DNA of 64,000 nucleotides from Farysia itapuensis. Taxonomy: Eukaryota > Basidiomycota > Ustilaginomycetes > Ustilaginales > Ustilaginaceae. The stretch spans positions 248,001 through 312,000 of the forward strand of contig JALBYC010000014.1 in assembly GCA_023212645.1 (NCBI GenBank), written 5' to 3'. The translations under genes were made by a program, and so were the position numbers. The notes under the pieces were generated by a model. It made no database searches, was not told the DNA's origin, and saw only the letters and a program-made list of their open reading frames with translations. Numbering within the stretch: position 1 is the stretch's first letter; each line of letters opens with the position of its first letter. Of this stretch, positions 46,430-57,596 are shown in pieces.

Positions 46430-48493
46430 ATGCCGGATGCCAGCATGGCTTCTGGGTCCAAAGTCAGCTATGACTGGGGCACTACTTCTGTCCAGAAGGC
46501 GCTGTATACCCAGACATACACCATCTTTAACTCGCTACAGCGCATTCAAGAGGAAGCCTTGTTGTCCAAATCGGCAGGCGGAGAGGCACTCATCCCATCT
46601 GTAGAAACGATCCAGTACTACCAGCGCATCAGCGAGCATTACGCGCGCGCCATTCAGGAATTTCTCGTCAAATCACAGCAGGCTATAGATCAGCCAGACA
46701 TCGCAACTCTGAGAAAGTGGCAGGAGATCCAAACTGTGTTACGCCTCGCCGAGCTCCTGTACTATCCCAAAGACGGACGCGGCATCAGTGTAGTGGGCGA
46801 GGAGCTGCTACACTGGCTCAACTCGTTTGACGTTGCGCCAACCACGGAAGAAGGCCAAGAAATTGCACAGTCGGCCACACCCCATACCCATCCGGCCTAT
46901 TGGGATTACATTCTGCGATGTGTACTTCGTGGCTTCCACACCTCAGCCGCGTCGGTGCTGAAGTCGCTTGACTCGCATTCTTCAGCCGTCATCCGTAGCG
47001 TTGCACAGAAAGCAGCACGCTTGCTCTCAGCGCTTCCGCGGTCCACCAACTTTGCCATGGAGCACGAATTCGTCGCCGCACACAGATCTTGGCTTGCCTC
47101 GGTTCGAAAGCTCCTCAGCAGCTTGGAGCAGGAAATGGACGAAATGGAAGCAGAGGCCGGAAGCTCAGAACAAGTCGAGGACGAAAGACTGGAGTACGAA
47201 GCGCAATTTCGGTGCTTGCTTGAACTCATGGCAGGCGTAAAGGACCGCATCTTCGAGGCATGCGAGGACTGGAGGGAAGCTCTTGGCGCTTGGGGTACAC
47301 TAGTACACCCGACGCTAAAAAGAGACGATGTGCCAAGCGCAGTCTCCATCATCTTCGACAAATTTCCGGTCGATGGCACTTTGACCGCAGAGCTAGTGCA
47401 ATCGTACCTAGTCCAGGGCCAGGTTCGGCAAGCGGTGAATCAGTCGCAAAAACTCGACATTTGGCTCGCTGCACACTTGGGCGATCTCATGGACAAGGTC
47501 GGACTCTTGGACGATGACGAGAAAGGGAGCACAACAGGACACGACTTGCGCAAACAGTTACTACTTGCCTACGCCCAAAACATGCTCGATGAGCAGGGGC
47601 TTTGGCGTATAAGCATCGACTACCTGGCCGTTTGCGGTGCAGAAGGTCGCAAAAAGATGACCAACGTCATTCTTTCGGTTCCGACTGTCGGACTCTCTGC
47701 CGACGACGCTATGGACGAGGATGCGACCGATGATGCCAAACCGAAGCTGGAAAGGGCGGAACAAGTGCTTCGAGCTTGCACAGAGCACGGTCTCGAGGCA
47801 GAAGCGCGCGTTGTCTGCAAACGAATGTCACGCTCGCTTCTCCATCTAGACGAATTTGGCTTGGCGATCGCGTACTGCGTGCGCGCGTCGGATACAGTGC
47901 TGATCCGCACCATTGCCGACAAGATCCTCGAGGTGTACGTCACCAAGGGGGCCGATGCGTTCAACGAAATTGTCGATTCATTCCCATCTTCACTGATCGA
48001 ACCTTCGCGCAGCTTTGAGCAGGACGGCGTAGCACCAGCCTCCGAAGGTGTCGCTCATGGCTTCTTTTCGAGAAGGCTGGCCTTTCTGGCCCGCTTCAGA
48101 GATTTTCATCGACTGTACGCCGACGGACACTGGGGACCTGCGGCAGATCTGCTCGTTGAGCTGATCACAACCGAAGCAGCACCAGAGACATTTATCGCTG
48201 TACTTCTCGTGGACACCATACCTCTGCTAGAAGACGCGCAGGCAGCCTGGTTCGACAAAGCCCAGACATTTGAACTGCTGCGAATCGTCGAGCGCGTTAC
48301 TAATGCCGTCTCGATGCATCCAAATATGTCAAGTCACTTCCTTGGCTCATTGGATAGACTCCTCGGTGTTGGCTCGGAGCGCACGCAGCAGTCTTCCAGC
48401 ACTGCCAGAGCGTCCGACAAACTCGACGTTGTGCGTTTGTCGCTCGCACGCAACCTCGCCCGTGTCGGCATCACCCAAACAGGCATCGTGTAA
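46430..48493 (+). CDS. NUP85: Nucleoporin Nup85
   Basis: A 687-residue intronless, mostly alpha-helical protein. Blocks such as LRKWQEIQTVLRLAELLYY, HPAYWDYILRCVLRGFHTSA and LLELMAGVKDRIFEACEDWR follow Nup85, including the region that pairs with Seh1. The C-terminal helices (FHRLYADGHWGPAADLLVEL) fit the ancestral coatomer element fold. Nup85 is a spoke of the Y-shaped Nup84 complex in the nuclear pore scaffold. The start ATG is preceded by CACA. It is followed in tandem by RFC3 (130 bp). Confidence 0.88.
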   Translation: MPDASMASGSKVSYDWGTTSVQKALYTQTYTIFNSLQRIQEEALLSKSAGGEALIPSVETIQYYQRISEHYARAIQEFLVKSQQAIDQPDIATLRKWQEIQTVLRLAELLYYPKDGRGISVVGEELLHWLNSFDVAPTTEEGQEIAQSATPHTHPAYWDYILRCVLRGFHTSAASVLKSLDSHSSAVIRSVAQKAARLLSALPRSTNFAMEHEFVAAHRSWLASVRKLLSSLEQEMDEMEAEAGSSEQVEDERLEYEAQFRCLLELMAGVKDRIFEACEDWREALGAWGTLVHPTLKRDDVPSAVSIIFDKFPVDGTLTAELVQSYLVQGQVRQAVNQSQKLDIWLAAHLGDLMDKVGLLDDDEKGSTTGHDLRKQLLLAYAQNMLDEQGLWRISIDYLAVCGAEGRKKMTNVILSVPTVGLSADDAMDEDATDDAKPKLERAEQVLRACTEHGLEAEARVVCKRMSRSLLHLDEFGLAIAYCVRASDTVLIRTIADKILEVYVTKGADAFNEIVDSFPSSLIEPSRSFEQDGVAPASEGVAHGFFSRRLAFLARFRDFHRLYADGHWGPAADLLVELITTEAAPETFIAVLLVDTIPLLEDAQAAWFDKAQTFELLRIVERVTNAVSMHPNMSSHFLGSLDRLLGVGSERTQQSSSTARASDKLDVVRLSLARNLARVGITQTGIV

Positions 48494-48512
48494 ATTTAAC
48501 ACCAATTTCATC

Positions 48513-48533
48513 ACGCGTTTAGCGTTTACGCGT
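48513..48533 (+). promoter_or_regulatory. Two MluI cell-cycle boxes (ACGCGT) upstream of RFC3
   Basis: Exact ACGCGT at 48513-48518 and 48528-48533, about 90-110 bp before the RFC3 start, with a TATATTAA stretch at 48550-48557. ACGCGT is the MBF site that drives G1/S expression of replication genes in yeasts. Confidence 0.6.
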
Positions 48534-48623
48534 AAAGTGCGATTGGCGCATATATTAACTGTGTGACACGGTGAGTGAGACCGACTCGTGTACATCTTCT
48601 TTTCCCTTTTCTCCGCCAACACA

Positions 48624-49821
48624 ATGAGCTCAGCAGCGTCCAAGGGCAAGGGCAAGGCTGCTACATCAGCACCCGCCGATGCTCAGGATGGTCTGGATCT
48701 ACTACCGTGGGTGGAAAAGTACCGTCCCGCGACGCTCGACGATTTGGTGTCGCACAAGGACATTACCTCGACCATTCAGAACTTTATCGAGAAAAACCGG
48801 TTGCCACACTTGCTCTTCTACGGACCGCCAGGAACAGGAAAGACGTCTACTATTCTGGCCATGGCGCGCAAGATCTACGGACCGCAGTTCCGTAATAGTG
48901 TACTGGAACTCAACGCTTCCGACGAACGTGGCATTGACGTTGTTCGCGAACAGATCAAGAGCTTTGCGTCGACCAAGAGTGTCTTTAGCTCCAGCGTGCA
49001 GCCCGCTGGCAACCACGGCGGCTTCAAACTCATTGTTCTTGATGAGGCAGATGCTATGACCCAGGCGGCTCAGGGCGCTTTGCGCAGAGTCATCGAGCAA
49101 TACACCAAGAACGTCCGATTCTGCATCATCTGCAATTACGTCAACAAGATCATCCCTGCTATCCAGAGTCGTTGCACGCGCTTCCGCTTCAATCCGTTGG
49201 AGCTCGACCAGGTCGAAGACCGACTCAATCATGTCATCGAGAATGAGGGGTAAGTGAAGCGTCTCTTTGTCGCTCAAGCTGATGCCCTTTCGCTGACCTC
49301 TTTTTCCGTGCATACAGTTGCAAGATGACAAAGGACGGCAAGGAAGCACTGCTGAAGCTCTCGCGCGGAGACATGCGCAGGGCACTGAATGTGCTGCAGG
49401 CATGCCATGCTGCGCATGAACTGATCGACGAGTCCGCCGTCTACAATTGCACAGGCAACCCACATCCTTCGGACCTGGAGGCCATCCTCAAGTCCATGAT
49501 GCAGGATGAATTCACCACCGCCTACAATAACATCTCAACAATGAAGTCAGCCAAAGGTATCGCGCTGGCCGATATGATTTCTGGCATTTACGAGCTACTC
49601 GCCACGATTGCCCTGCCGCCCAAAAGCAGGATCTACCTTCTTGATCATCTTGCAGATACAGAGTAAGTTCGGACGTGGGCGACTTTGGCGCGCAAGACTT
49701 ATTGCTGATGTTCTTTGCAACGGCCAGACATCGTCTCAGTACAGGAGGCTCGGAGAAGCTTCAGCTCACAGCGCTGCTCGGTGCCGTCAAGATCGCGGTC
49801 GAGATCTCTCAACAAGCCTAG
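48624..49821 (+). CDS. RFC3: Replication factor C small subunit (yeast Rfc3 / human RFC5 type)
   Basis: Three exons: 48624-49249, 49318-49662 and 49728-49821, giving 354 residues. The introns are 68 and 65 nt. The start of the AAA+ domain reads LPWVEKYRPATLDDLVSHKD. Walker A is GPPGTGKT (67-74) and Walker B includes DEAD at 140-143. The RFC arginine-finger block SRCTRFRF lies near 182. YNCTGNPHPSDLEAILKSMM and EHRLSTGGSEKLQLTALLGA identify the Rfc3/RFC5 type rather than Rfc2 or Rfc4. The clamp loader opens PCNA at primer ends. The stop is 48 bp from that of the convergent AMP deaminase gene. Confidence 0.95.
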
Positions 49822-49869
49822 GTGCAATTCATAAACGTCGTGTACATTTCCTATCGCATACAGGCTCCC

Positions 49870-52764
49870 TCAGTTTACGGGATGCTGCCAGACAAGGTCG
49901 AGCTCTTCGCGCAGAGTCTCTTCTCTGAACCGCATTCGAATATCCTGTTTTGACCGACGAAATCATATGATAAAGCTGTCAGTGGTGGTCGTCGCGATAC
50001 ACGCGGAAAATAAACTTACAGGTACATTGCTCTTGGCCACGACGTTGCCTCGGGGTCCAGGCAGCTGGAAGTCGGGCCCGAGCCAGTGTCTCTTGATCTC
50101 CATCTCCCACCCAGACTGCAGGACTGAGTTGCGCGCAAGCTCGCACATGTCGGCCGGTGTCAGTTTGTAGATCTGCGTCGCCACCGAGTACTCTTCCAAC
50201 AGAGGCTCTTTGGACAGATGGAATTGGAGTGGATCATCGGTGCTGATCGACACGTTCATGCCGAGCTTGAGGAAGTTGGGGAACGGATTGCGCTCGTACG
50301 ACAAGAACAGAGCATTGTTGCTCAGCGGCGACATGGCCAAACCGACCTGTTTGAGATAATAAAGATACTGCAATGCCGGAACTTTGCGCAGCAGAATTCC
50401 GTGCGAGATCGATTGCGAGGTAAGGAACGCAGCCGCCATGTGATCCGTGTCGCCAGCTTCGCCGGCGTGCGGTCGCAGGACAAAAGTGTTGAACCCACGC
50501 ATCTTGCGCCATTGGTTGAGACTCGAAATATTGGCAAACATGTAGTACAGCCAGTAGTTGAACGGCGGGCTGTCCTTAAAGTCCCACAGCTTGGGCACAG
50601 GGAACTTCTTGTGGACACGGCGCTCTGGCTTGCTCTCGTCGTCGACAAGGTCAAAGCCAACGACTCGCTGGAGGAACACGTGCATCTTGGGGTGGCTGGA
50701 TGGGTCTTGTGTCACCTCGAACAGCGGCTCAAAGACATTGCGAATGATTTGCTCGAAATTGTCGACAGTGCCGTTGGCCTTGTATACGTCGTACAGTCGG
50801 GGCACCTGGATGAGCCATCGAACGTTGGGGCTGAAGAGGTCATTGTCGACGACCCACTTTGCTAGCTTGTCCCATTCGCCACGGGTTCGTCCGTAGATTG
50901 ACACTCGATATTCGGCCATCTGGTACTTGCTCTGCTCAAAGTCGGCCATCACCTCTTTGGTCAACTCGGCAAGATACCGACCTTGAATCAAGTTATCGGT
51001 CTTGAGGAAGATTTCTCGCAGGCGCGACTCGCCCATAGGATTGTACTTGAGGTTGAACTTGTCGAAACGATGGAAAGCGTCCTGATGGGCATGCATGTCG
51101 AGCGTGTCGATGCTCAGGTCGTATGCGGTCAAATTCAGCGATTCAAAGACCTCCTGCAGCGTCAGATCCCGACCGTCACGGTGAATGACTACATCGTCAG
51201 GGTAGCGCTTGATTTTGGCCTTGATAAAGCGCAGCAGATGCTTTTGATTCATCGAAGCGCTGTGGTGTACGTGCGTATCAACCTTACGAACGTTGTAAAA
51301 GTCTCGATGCGGAACGCGCTTCATGTCGGCCAGCTCTCGGTACTCGTTAAGCAAAAAGTACAGGTTCCACTTGCTCTCTAGATACTTGAGCCGTCTCCAG
51401 GCGAAACTTTTCACCGGGCCATCCGAGATAACACTCAACAGGTAGTCGAGGTCGCGGAAATACTCGCGGATCGAAGGCACCGAGAAGATAGGCATTTTGC
51501 CAACGTCGGCTGTGGGGGTAGATGCCGAGCCGGGCTCGTCCACGTTCTGCGTAGGTGTGGCAAGTGCTTTCGGAGGCTCACCATCGTACACCTGGATCAC
51601 GCCAGATTCGTCCATGCGCCAGGTCACTAAAGAGCCCTTGATCTTGTGCGGTGAAGGAATGGCTATGTCTTCTTGGCGGTAGACACCGGGTTTTCCACCC
51701 GTGCTTTCGAGTAGAGCTTGCGCAGCTCTTGCATTGGCAGGACTGGCCGGCGGAATGGGGGGAGGCAACGGGTTGACCGAAGTCGGGCGGACGACGAACG
51801 AAGACGCCGGAGGCGGATCAAAGAGCTCCCAGTGAGGTCGAGGGGGAGAAGGGTAGATCCTCCAAGGCTTGGGCCTGTCCATCTTTTCGTCGAGAGAGGA
51901 GCCATCGATCTTGATGGATGCCTCCGCGGTCTGTCCCGGCTGGTTTTGCACAAAGGTCTCGCCCTTGGAAGCTGCAAGTCGTGCACAGTGCTCGGCGTCC
52001 CAATTCTTGGGATTGTCCTCCATGTTTCCCTGCAAGCTCGCGCTCATGTACTTGTCTCGCAGCTCCAGACATGTCTGCAAGCTCGTATACAAGGCGCGCA
52101 GCTCGCCAGAAAGCTCAGAATGGACGGCGACATTGTTATCACGCACAGTGGCGCCTTTAGGCTCAGTCGAGACCGGGTTGCCAGCTACGCCTAAACCTGC
52201 GACTGCGGCAGCAGCCTCTGCGGGCGATGCAGCAAAGTGAAGCTTGGCCTGTGCTGCAAGATGCGGCTGCGGGTGAGGTACAGCGCCGTCTTTCTGATCT
52301 GGATTGAAAAGTGTAGCGACATTTGGAGGAGGTACAGCGGTTCCGTCGCCTGAAACGTCCAGATCCGCATTGGACCTGCGATCATCGTGCAGAGAGCTAG
52401 AAAAGACCGACGACCTGTCCGCCAACGAGGTAGACGCCAGCGCAAATTCTAGTTCCTGCTGCGACGCAGCAGTGAAGGAGCCTTGCATTCGCGCTGGAAT
52501 GTCCATGGCGGGAGAGTTGTGCTGCGATGAAGAGATGCGTCGATGAGCCCAAAAGTGACCGTCAGATTCGTGCAGTCGCTTCTCGTCTGCCTCTGAGTAG
52601 TGAGAGGCGTCTGCACGTAGCGACGACTGCGTTTCTGCCAACGGTGAATCGGTTTCGTAGGCCATATCTTCGCTGGAGGCAGGAGAAGAATCGCGAGCCT
52701 CGCTGGAGAGGCCCCTTGCCAGGCCAGAAGAGCCGTTGATACCATGCGATCGAGAGCCACACAT
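49870..52764 (-). CDS. AMD1: AMP deaminase
   Basis: Two exons, 50020-52764 and 49870-49944, give 939 residues. The 75-nt intron is needed: without it the protein would end in an unrelated tail, while splicing gives [20 protein letters not shown], the usual AMP deaminase C-terminus. The catalytic amidohydrolase barrel starts with [20 protein letters not shown] (about 495-515). The late metal and substrate block is [20 protein letters not shown] (about 832-852), and the C-terminus carries [15 protein letters not shown]. The enzyme converts AMP to IMP and ammonia. The N-terminal about 250 residues are disordered and Ser rich. ATG 52764 is the first in-frame ATG; the upstream frame starts with GTG. 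Confidence 0.95.
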
Positions 52765-53040
52765 AGCGTCGACTGATGACACCAAGATGCACGTACGAAG
52801 GCAAGACACTTGACTCGACCTTATCTAGGCGGTACTTCTTCCTTTTTTGCAACGTTCAGGGTGCTCTTGCTGCCGGACAGCCATGCTTCCGAACATCCTC
52901 ACCGCGAAGCACTCGGACATGGCCGAGATGTTGGATCGTAGTGTTTTCTATCGCACGATAGTTTTTAGCGACGCGTCGAGAGTTGATGGAAAGATGCGCA
53001 ACGCGCTTTGGAGAACAACACTTGTCGATCAACCGTCATC
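52765..53040. promoter_or_regulatory. Divergent promoter AMP deaminase / SPC34-like, with one MCB box
   Basis: These 276 bp contain ACGCGT at 52971-52976, 65 bp before the SPC34-like start. A short inverted repeat CTATCG-CA-CGATAG lies just upstream (52949-52962). Confidence 0.45.
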
Positions 53041-54780
53041 ATGGAAAACGCATTGCAGTCTCTCACCAACACCCTCGGCGCCATCAACTCGCGTCAAGCA
53101 GCCGTACGTAAGCGTGCACGAAAGGGAGCGAACGCCACACCTTTTACCACCGCCGTACTCAATCGTGAGAGGCTCGACATTATCACCTACATTCGAGATG
53201 CCGACCCGCTCACTGAAGCCAGTCTCTTCTGGTATCCACCCGTAGCTCAGCCAAGTCAGCAGTCTCGTGCTGGGCCTAGCAACCTGTCTGCACGCACTCA
53301 TCAACCTGGTGCTGGCCGCGCTGCGGGACAGCTGAGTGAAGATCAGAACGAGTCCGAATTGCTCATCGCACCTCGACTGCCAGAGCCCCGACACATTGCT
53401 CCTCCGACACCTTTGCGCAAAGGATTCTCCTCCAAGTCCAAGGACTATGCCTCTGCAGCAGATGATGGTCCTGTGGATGCGCGTGTCTTGCTGCTCGCCG
53501 CACAGCGCCTCAACGACACCTATCGTAGAGCGCCTCGCGCCGCCAAACACATCAAGACGCTGATCAAGACCCACTCTACTCTCACCAGCACCATCAAGCA
53601 GTACGAAGTCCTGATCCGTGAGAACGAGCGTACGCTGCGCAACGCATCCGAGGGCAAGGACATTGACGATGTCGAAACGCAGGAAGCTCCTCAGTCGCGT
53701 CAAGAGGATAAGAACAGCGAGAAACTACGCCAAGAACTTGCTCGCGTCCAGGAGACTATCCAGAACGAGGAGCTGGAAGTCTTGGCGCTGGAAGAGATGA
53801 TTGCTGAACTCAATCACGCCAGAGAGCAGGCTGCCGAAAAAGCCGTCGAAGAACCCGATCAGACCATGTCGACTCCGGAATACGATGAGACGCTTAGACG
53901 CCGACCATCGTCCTTTGGCGCGCCCGCATCGTACGACCTCAGCAAAGTACGATCCGAGCCCGATGAGGAAGAAGATGTCAACCAGCCCGACGTCTCGGCA
54001 ACAGAACAATCGTACAGTCTTGACGAGCCAGAGCCGGTGCACCAGGAGTACAGCCATGTCTCGGAATCTGTTCAGCAAGATGAGCTTAGCGAGGCTGAAG
54101 AGACCATACTCGCCGATGACACACTGGACGAGACAGAGACACCAGGCAACGAGAGTCTGGCAACAGTACCAGCGAGAGCTGAACGCGAACCCACACCAGT
54201 CGTGCTACAGGAAGAGCAGCAACCCGAGCGAGAACCTGAGCCGACTCCTGAAAGCTCAGAAGAATTGGAGCGAGTCACGGAGAAGGTCTGGGAGGTCTTT
54301 GGCGATGCGCTTCGATATGCAGCACCGGAAAGGGAGCTGGCCGACTTTGTCGAGACTCTCGACGTCCTGCACAAGCTCATGTCGGGCGGTGAAAAGTCAC
54401 ACTTGGGCGACTACTCGGTCGGGTCCACAAACACTTCATCTACACTCTCTACTGCCATCAGCGAAGCCTCGGCGGGAGCAGCACAGTTGACGCCAGAGAT
54501 TCTCATGACAGCCTTTGTCATATGGCAGATGCTGGTCAGTCCTGAGCCGCATCAGATGAACATTGACGACCTTAAGATCCGAGGACATGAATGGTGGGCT
54601 GCTCAAGGCATGCAGACGTGGCGCCGATCCCGATCGTCGGACGAGCCCGAGCTGACCAGCCAAGTCGAGGCATTCGAAGACGGCCAGAATCTTGCTCGAA
54701 AGGCTACTTACGGCATGATCTCCAAGAAGCTCTTTGCCATCAAGCGACAAAAGGGCGTAGGCCTCGTCGCATTCGCTTAG
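53041..54780 (+). CDS. DASH complex subunit Spc34-like protein
   Basis: A 579-residue intronless protein. Residues about 30-75 (TPFTTAVLNRERLDIITYIR, then DADPLTEASLFWYPPV) match the opening of the Spc34 family, where a short conserved block precedes IRD-x(4-6)-E-x-x-LF. Coiled-coil helices follow (about 150-290: HIKTLIKTHSTLTSTIKQYE; QELARVQETIQNEELEVLAL). A long acidic, Pro/Glu-rich insert and a helical C-terminus come after. DASH/Dam1 forms rings on spindle microtubules at kinetochores. The protein is about twice the length of yeast Spc34 (295), so most of the C-terminal half is extra. Identity is moderate and by eye. Confidence 0.55.
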   Translation: MENALQSLTNTLGAINSRQAAVRKRARKGANATPFTTAVLNRERLDIITYIRDADPLTEASLFWYPPVAQPSQQSRAGPSNLSARTHQPGAGRAAGQLSEDQNESELLIAPRLPEPRHIAPPTPLRKGFSSKSKDYASAADDGPVDARVLLLAAQRLNDTYRRAPRAAKHIKTLIKTHSTLTSTIKQYEVLIRENERTLRNASEGKDIDDVETQEAPQSRQEDKNSEKLRQELARVQETIQNEELEVLALEEMIAELNHAREQAAEKAVEEPDQTMSTPEYDETLRRRPSSFGAPASYDLSKVRSEPDEEEDVNQPDVSATEQSYSLDEPEPVHQEYSHVSESVQQDELSEAEETILADDTLDETETPGNESLATVPARAEREPTPVVLQEEQQPEREPEPTPESSEELERVTEKVWEVFGDALRYAAPERELADFVETLDVLHKLMSGGEKSHLGDYSVGSTNTSSTLSTAISEASAGAAQLTPEILMTAFVIWQMLVSPEPHQMNIDDLKIRGHEWWAAQGMQTWRRSRSSDEPELTSQVEAFEDGQNLARKATYGMISKKLFAIKRQKGVGLVAFA

Positions 54781-54837
54781 CCTGGAAATGCGGTGTAGTC
54801 TATACATTGATGGGTATACTATGGGTACAATACTTGT

Positions 54838-55645
54838 CTATTGGCTGGTGAGAACGCCGACCATAGCGGTGTCGATCATGGCGTCAATGTTGACCCAGGA
54901 ATGTGTGAGAGCTGCGAGCAAAGGCGGCGAGGGGTTAGCATCGACAGGAGCAAGGCAAGAAAGTTTTAGCGTTCTACTTACCGAATAGACGTGTGCCGTC
55001 TCGCCCCGCGACACGCATCAGGTCATCTTCACCTCCTGGATGAAATCGCATGTAGGGCGTTATGTTGTACACTTTGCCGTAGAAGGCGGACCAAGCGTCT
55101 TCTCGCGTGTTGTGCTTCTTGAGCTCTGCTGGCGTGACTTTCAGCAGGCTTGTGACGCCGCCACGCAGATCTGTCGAATTCTTGAGCCTAGCCCAGTCCA
55201 GGGGACTACAACCAGGGGCTAGAGCCACCTTTTTACGCTTCTTCTCTGTGCTTGCACTCATCCCTGACGCTCCACCGACGCCAGCCGGAGCTGTAAGTGC
55301 CGATGTAGACGGTGGAACATACAGCCCACCAGAGCGAGGTGGAGCAAGTCCGCCCGTTGACGGCGGGGCCATCAGCCCATTAGACGCGTCCTTAGGCGGT
55401 GCAATCGACTGCAGCAAATCGGTTGCTCTGCTTATTGGCTTTTCTGCTCTTGATGATGGAGCTTGACGCTGAGCACTGTTCAAGCTTGGGAATGCCGGTG
55501 GCGCATCGTCCTCTTCTCCATGTGCGGGCGCAGTCGCAGTCTGAACGTCATCATCTGTTTCGCTTTCATCGTCATCGTTTACTGACAGCTGCATGCCGCT
55601 GAGACTGATACTGGCCAAGTCCTCGGCGTGCTGAGTTGGCGCCAT
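54838..55645 (-). CDS. Cytochrome b5-like heme-binding protein (IRC21 type)
   Basis: Two exons, 54982-55645 and 54838-54911, give 245 residues; the intron is 70 nt. The C-terminal cytochrome b5 domain (about 145-240) has the heme-ligand motif HPGG at 202-205 within YNITPYMRFHPGGEDDLMRV. The second exon supplies the second-ligand region (LFALTHSWVN, with His in place of the usual spot). The arrangement DWARLKNSTDLRGG at the start of the domain is that of yeast Irc21 and the N-terminal part of animal cyb5-reductase 4. The first about 140 residues are disordered. No membrane anchor is seen, so it is probably soluble. Its electron partner is unknown. Confidence 0.82.
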
Positions 55646-55808
55646 AGTGTACCGGACAGAGCGCTGACAGCAACAACCAAGATTCGTTTTGGTGTTGTTT
55701 TGCTTTTCCCTTTCTTTTCCGAGCTGAGCATATCTAACAATGGAATGTGTTGTTCAAAGCGTGGCTGTGCTCAGACCACTTGAATCTATTCCACCAACCA
55801 CCACCACC

Positions 55809-57596
55809 ATGTTCGCATCAAAGAATCCTTTCGAGGATATCGTCACAAAGGCTACATCCGAGGAACTCACTTCTGAGAACTGGGAACTCAACCTCGAAGT
55901 ATGCGACAAGATCACTTCTGGTGGCGAGTCGAGGTAAGTTCAAAGTGATCCACCCCCGCAAAATATGCTCTCTTTGACTCTTGTGCCAAATATATGCAGT
56001 GCTCGTAATTGCGTATCTGCTGTGCAAAAGCGCTTGGTACACCGCAATGCCAACGTACAGCTCTACGCTCTGACTCTGGCCGACGCTGTCGCCAAGAACT
56101 GCGGACTCACAGCGCATCAAGAAATTGCCAGTCGCTCCTTCACGCAAACGCTGGCACGCATCTGCCTCGACCGGAATACCCATGCCACCGTCAAGAAGCG
56201 CTGCGCTGCTCTCGTCAAAGAATGGGCTGGCGAGTTCGACGACGAGAGTCTGGGCCTCATGAAGGAAACGTACGAGTCGCTCAAGTCGCAGAATGTTGCA
56301 GTCGAGGACGCGCCACAAGCCAAGCCTGCAGAACACACTTCCGAACAGCTTCGAGCCGAGGACGAAGAGCTCAGACGCGCTCTCGAGCTCTCTCTTAAGG
56401 ATCAAGGGGGCAGATCAGCAGCTACTGAATACAATGCTTATCGGGGGGAAGGGTCATCGTCATCAGCTGCGCAGACGCAGACGAGCGCGCCGCCCGCACA
56501 GTCTAGCTATGCATCTCAGAACAGCGCCGCTGCTGGAAGCGCACCTACACACGTACAACCAGCATCAAATGCAGCTCCCAGCGCTACAGTCGCCACGCGC
56601 GTTAGGGCTTTGTACGATTTCTCACCAACCGAGCAAGGAGAGCTGGCTTTTGCTCGAGGTGATGTCATCCGTGTCCTCGACAGCGTCTACGAACACTGGT
56701 GGAGAGGCGAGGTGCGAGGCGAAGCCGGTATCTTTCCCGTCAACTACGTCGAAGTTCTACCAGATCCTACACCGCAAGAACTACAGCGTGAAGCCGAGAT
56801 GGAGGCGCGTATCTTCTCCCAGGCAGCCAGCATCGACAAGTTGCTCAACAAGCTCCGGGGCCTCGATCCTCAGCGTGACAATCTTGCCGATGACGAAGAG
56901 CTACAAGAGCTGTACCAAACATCTCTGGCTATGCGCCCAAAGATTGTTAAGCTCATAGATCGCTACAGCAGCAAAATAACGGAACTCAAGGCGATCAACG
57001 ACAAATTCGTCCGAGCCCGTGGGTCTTTTGACGAAATGATGGAACAGAGTCTCTCACGCCCCAATCACTACGCAGGCCAGCCTCAGCAAGATCACGGACA
57101 GTCTCGCCCCAGCTTTCAGCAACAGCCTTCGGCCGAGTATGCCGGCTACGGTACTGCTGCTCAGTCGTACGCTGTCCAGCCCTCCCATAGCAACCAGTCG
57201 CAAGCTTACCCTCAGTATCAGCACTACGGCAACGGCCCCTCCGCGTCCGACCCTGCCTATGTCCAACCGCCTCAGCAGCAGTATTTGCAACAGACAGGCT
57301 CGCAGCAGCACTCGGTTGGGTATGCGCCGGCTCCCCAGGATCTGCAGCACAGCAACGCCCCGCACGACGATGAGAAGCGCAGGCTTTACGAGCGTGCCAG
57401 AGCCGAAAGCGAGGCTTTCCAGGCATCCCACTTCCAGCAATCTTCCGCCGACGGGTACCACTCCGGTCCATCGAGCGGTTTCGCTCAACCGCCTCCATCC
57501 TCATCCGGGCCCCATGGCCTGACCCAGCAGATGAACGGTATGCACCTTGACGGCCAGGCCGCCCACGCTTATCCCTCCCATCCCGTAGGACACTAG
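55809..57596 (+). CDS. HSE1: ESCRT-0 subunit Hse1 (STAM homologue)
   Basis: Two exons, 55809-55933 and 56000-57596, give 573 residues; the intron is 66 nt. The VHS domain is at about 1-140 ([40 protein letters not shown]). A ubiquitin-interacting motif sits at about 163-178 ([15 protein letters not shown]) and an SH3 domain at about 243-296 ([32 protein letters not shown]). A coiled-coil GAT-like stretch follows, and a Gln/Pro/Tyr-rich tail ends the protein. Hse1 pairs with Vps27 to sort ubiquitylated cargo into multivesicular bodies. This is the last recognisable gene before the repeat-rich region. Confidence 0.96.

Noticed and set aside
52847..53245. Plus-strand frame starting before the SPC34-like gene
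   Set aside because: It lies mostly in the promoter and out of frame with the real gene; no conserved sequence.
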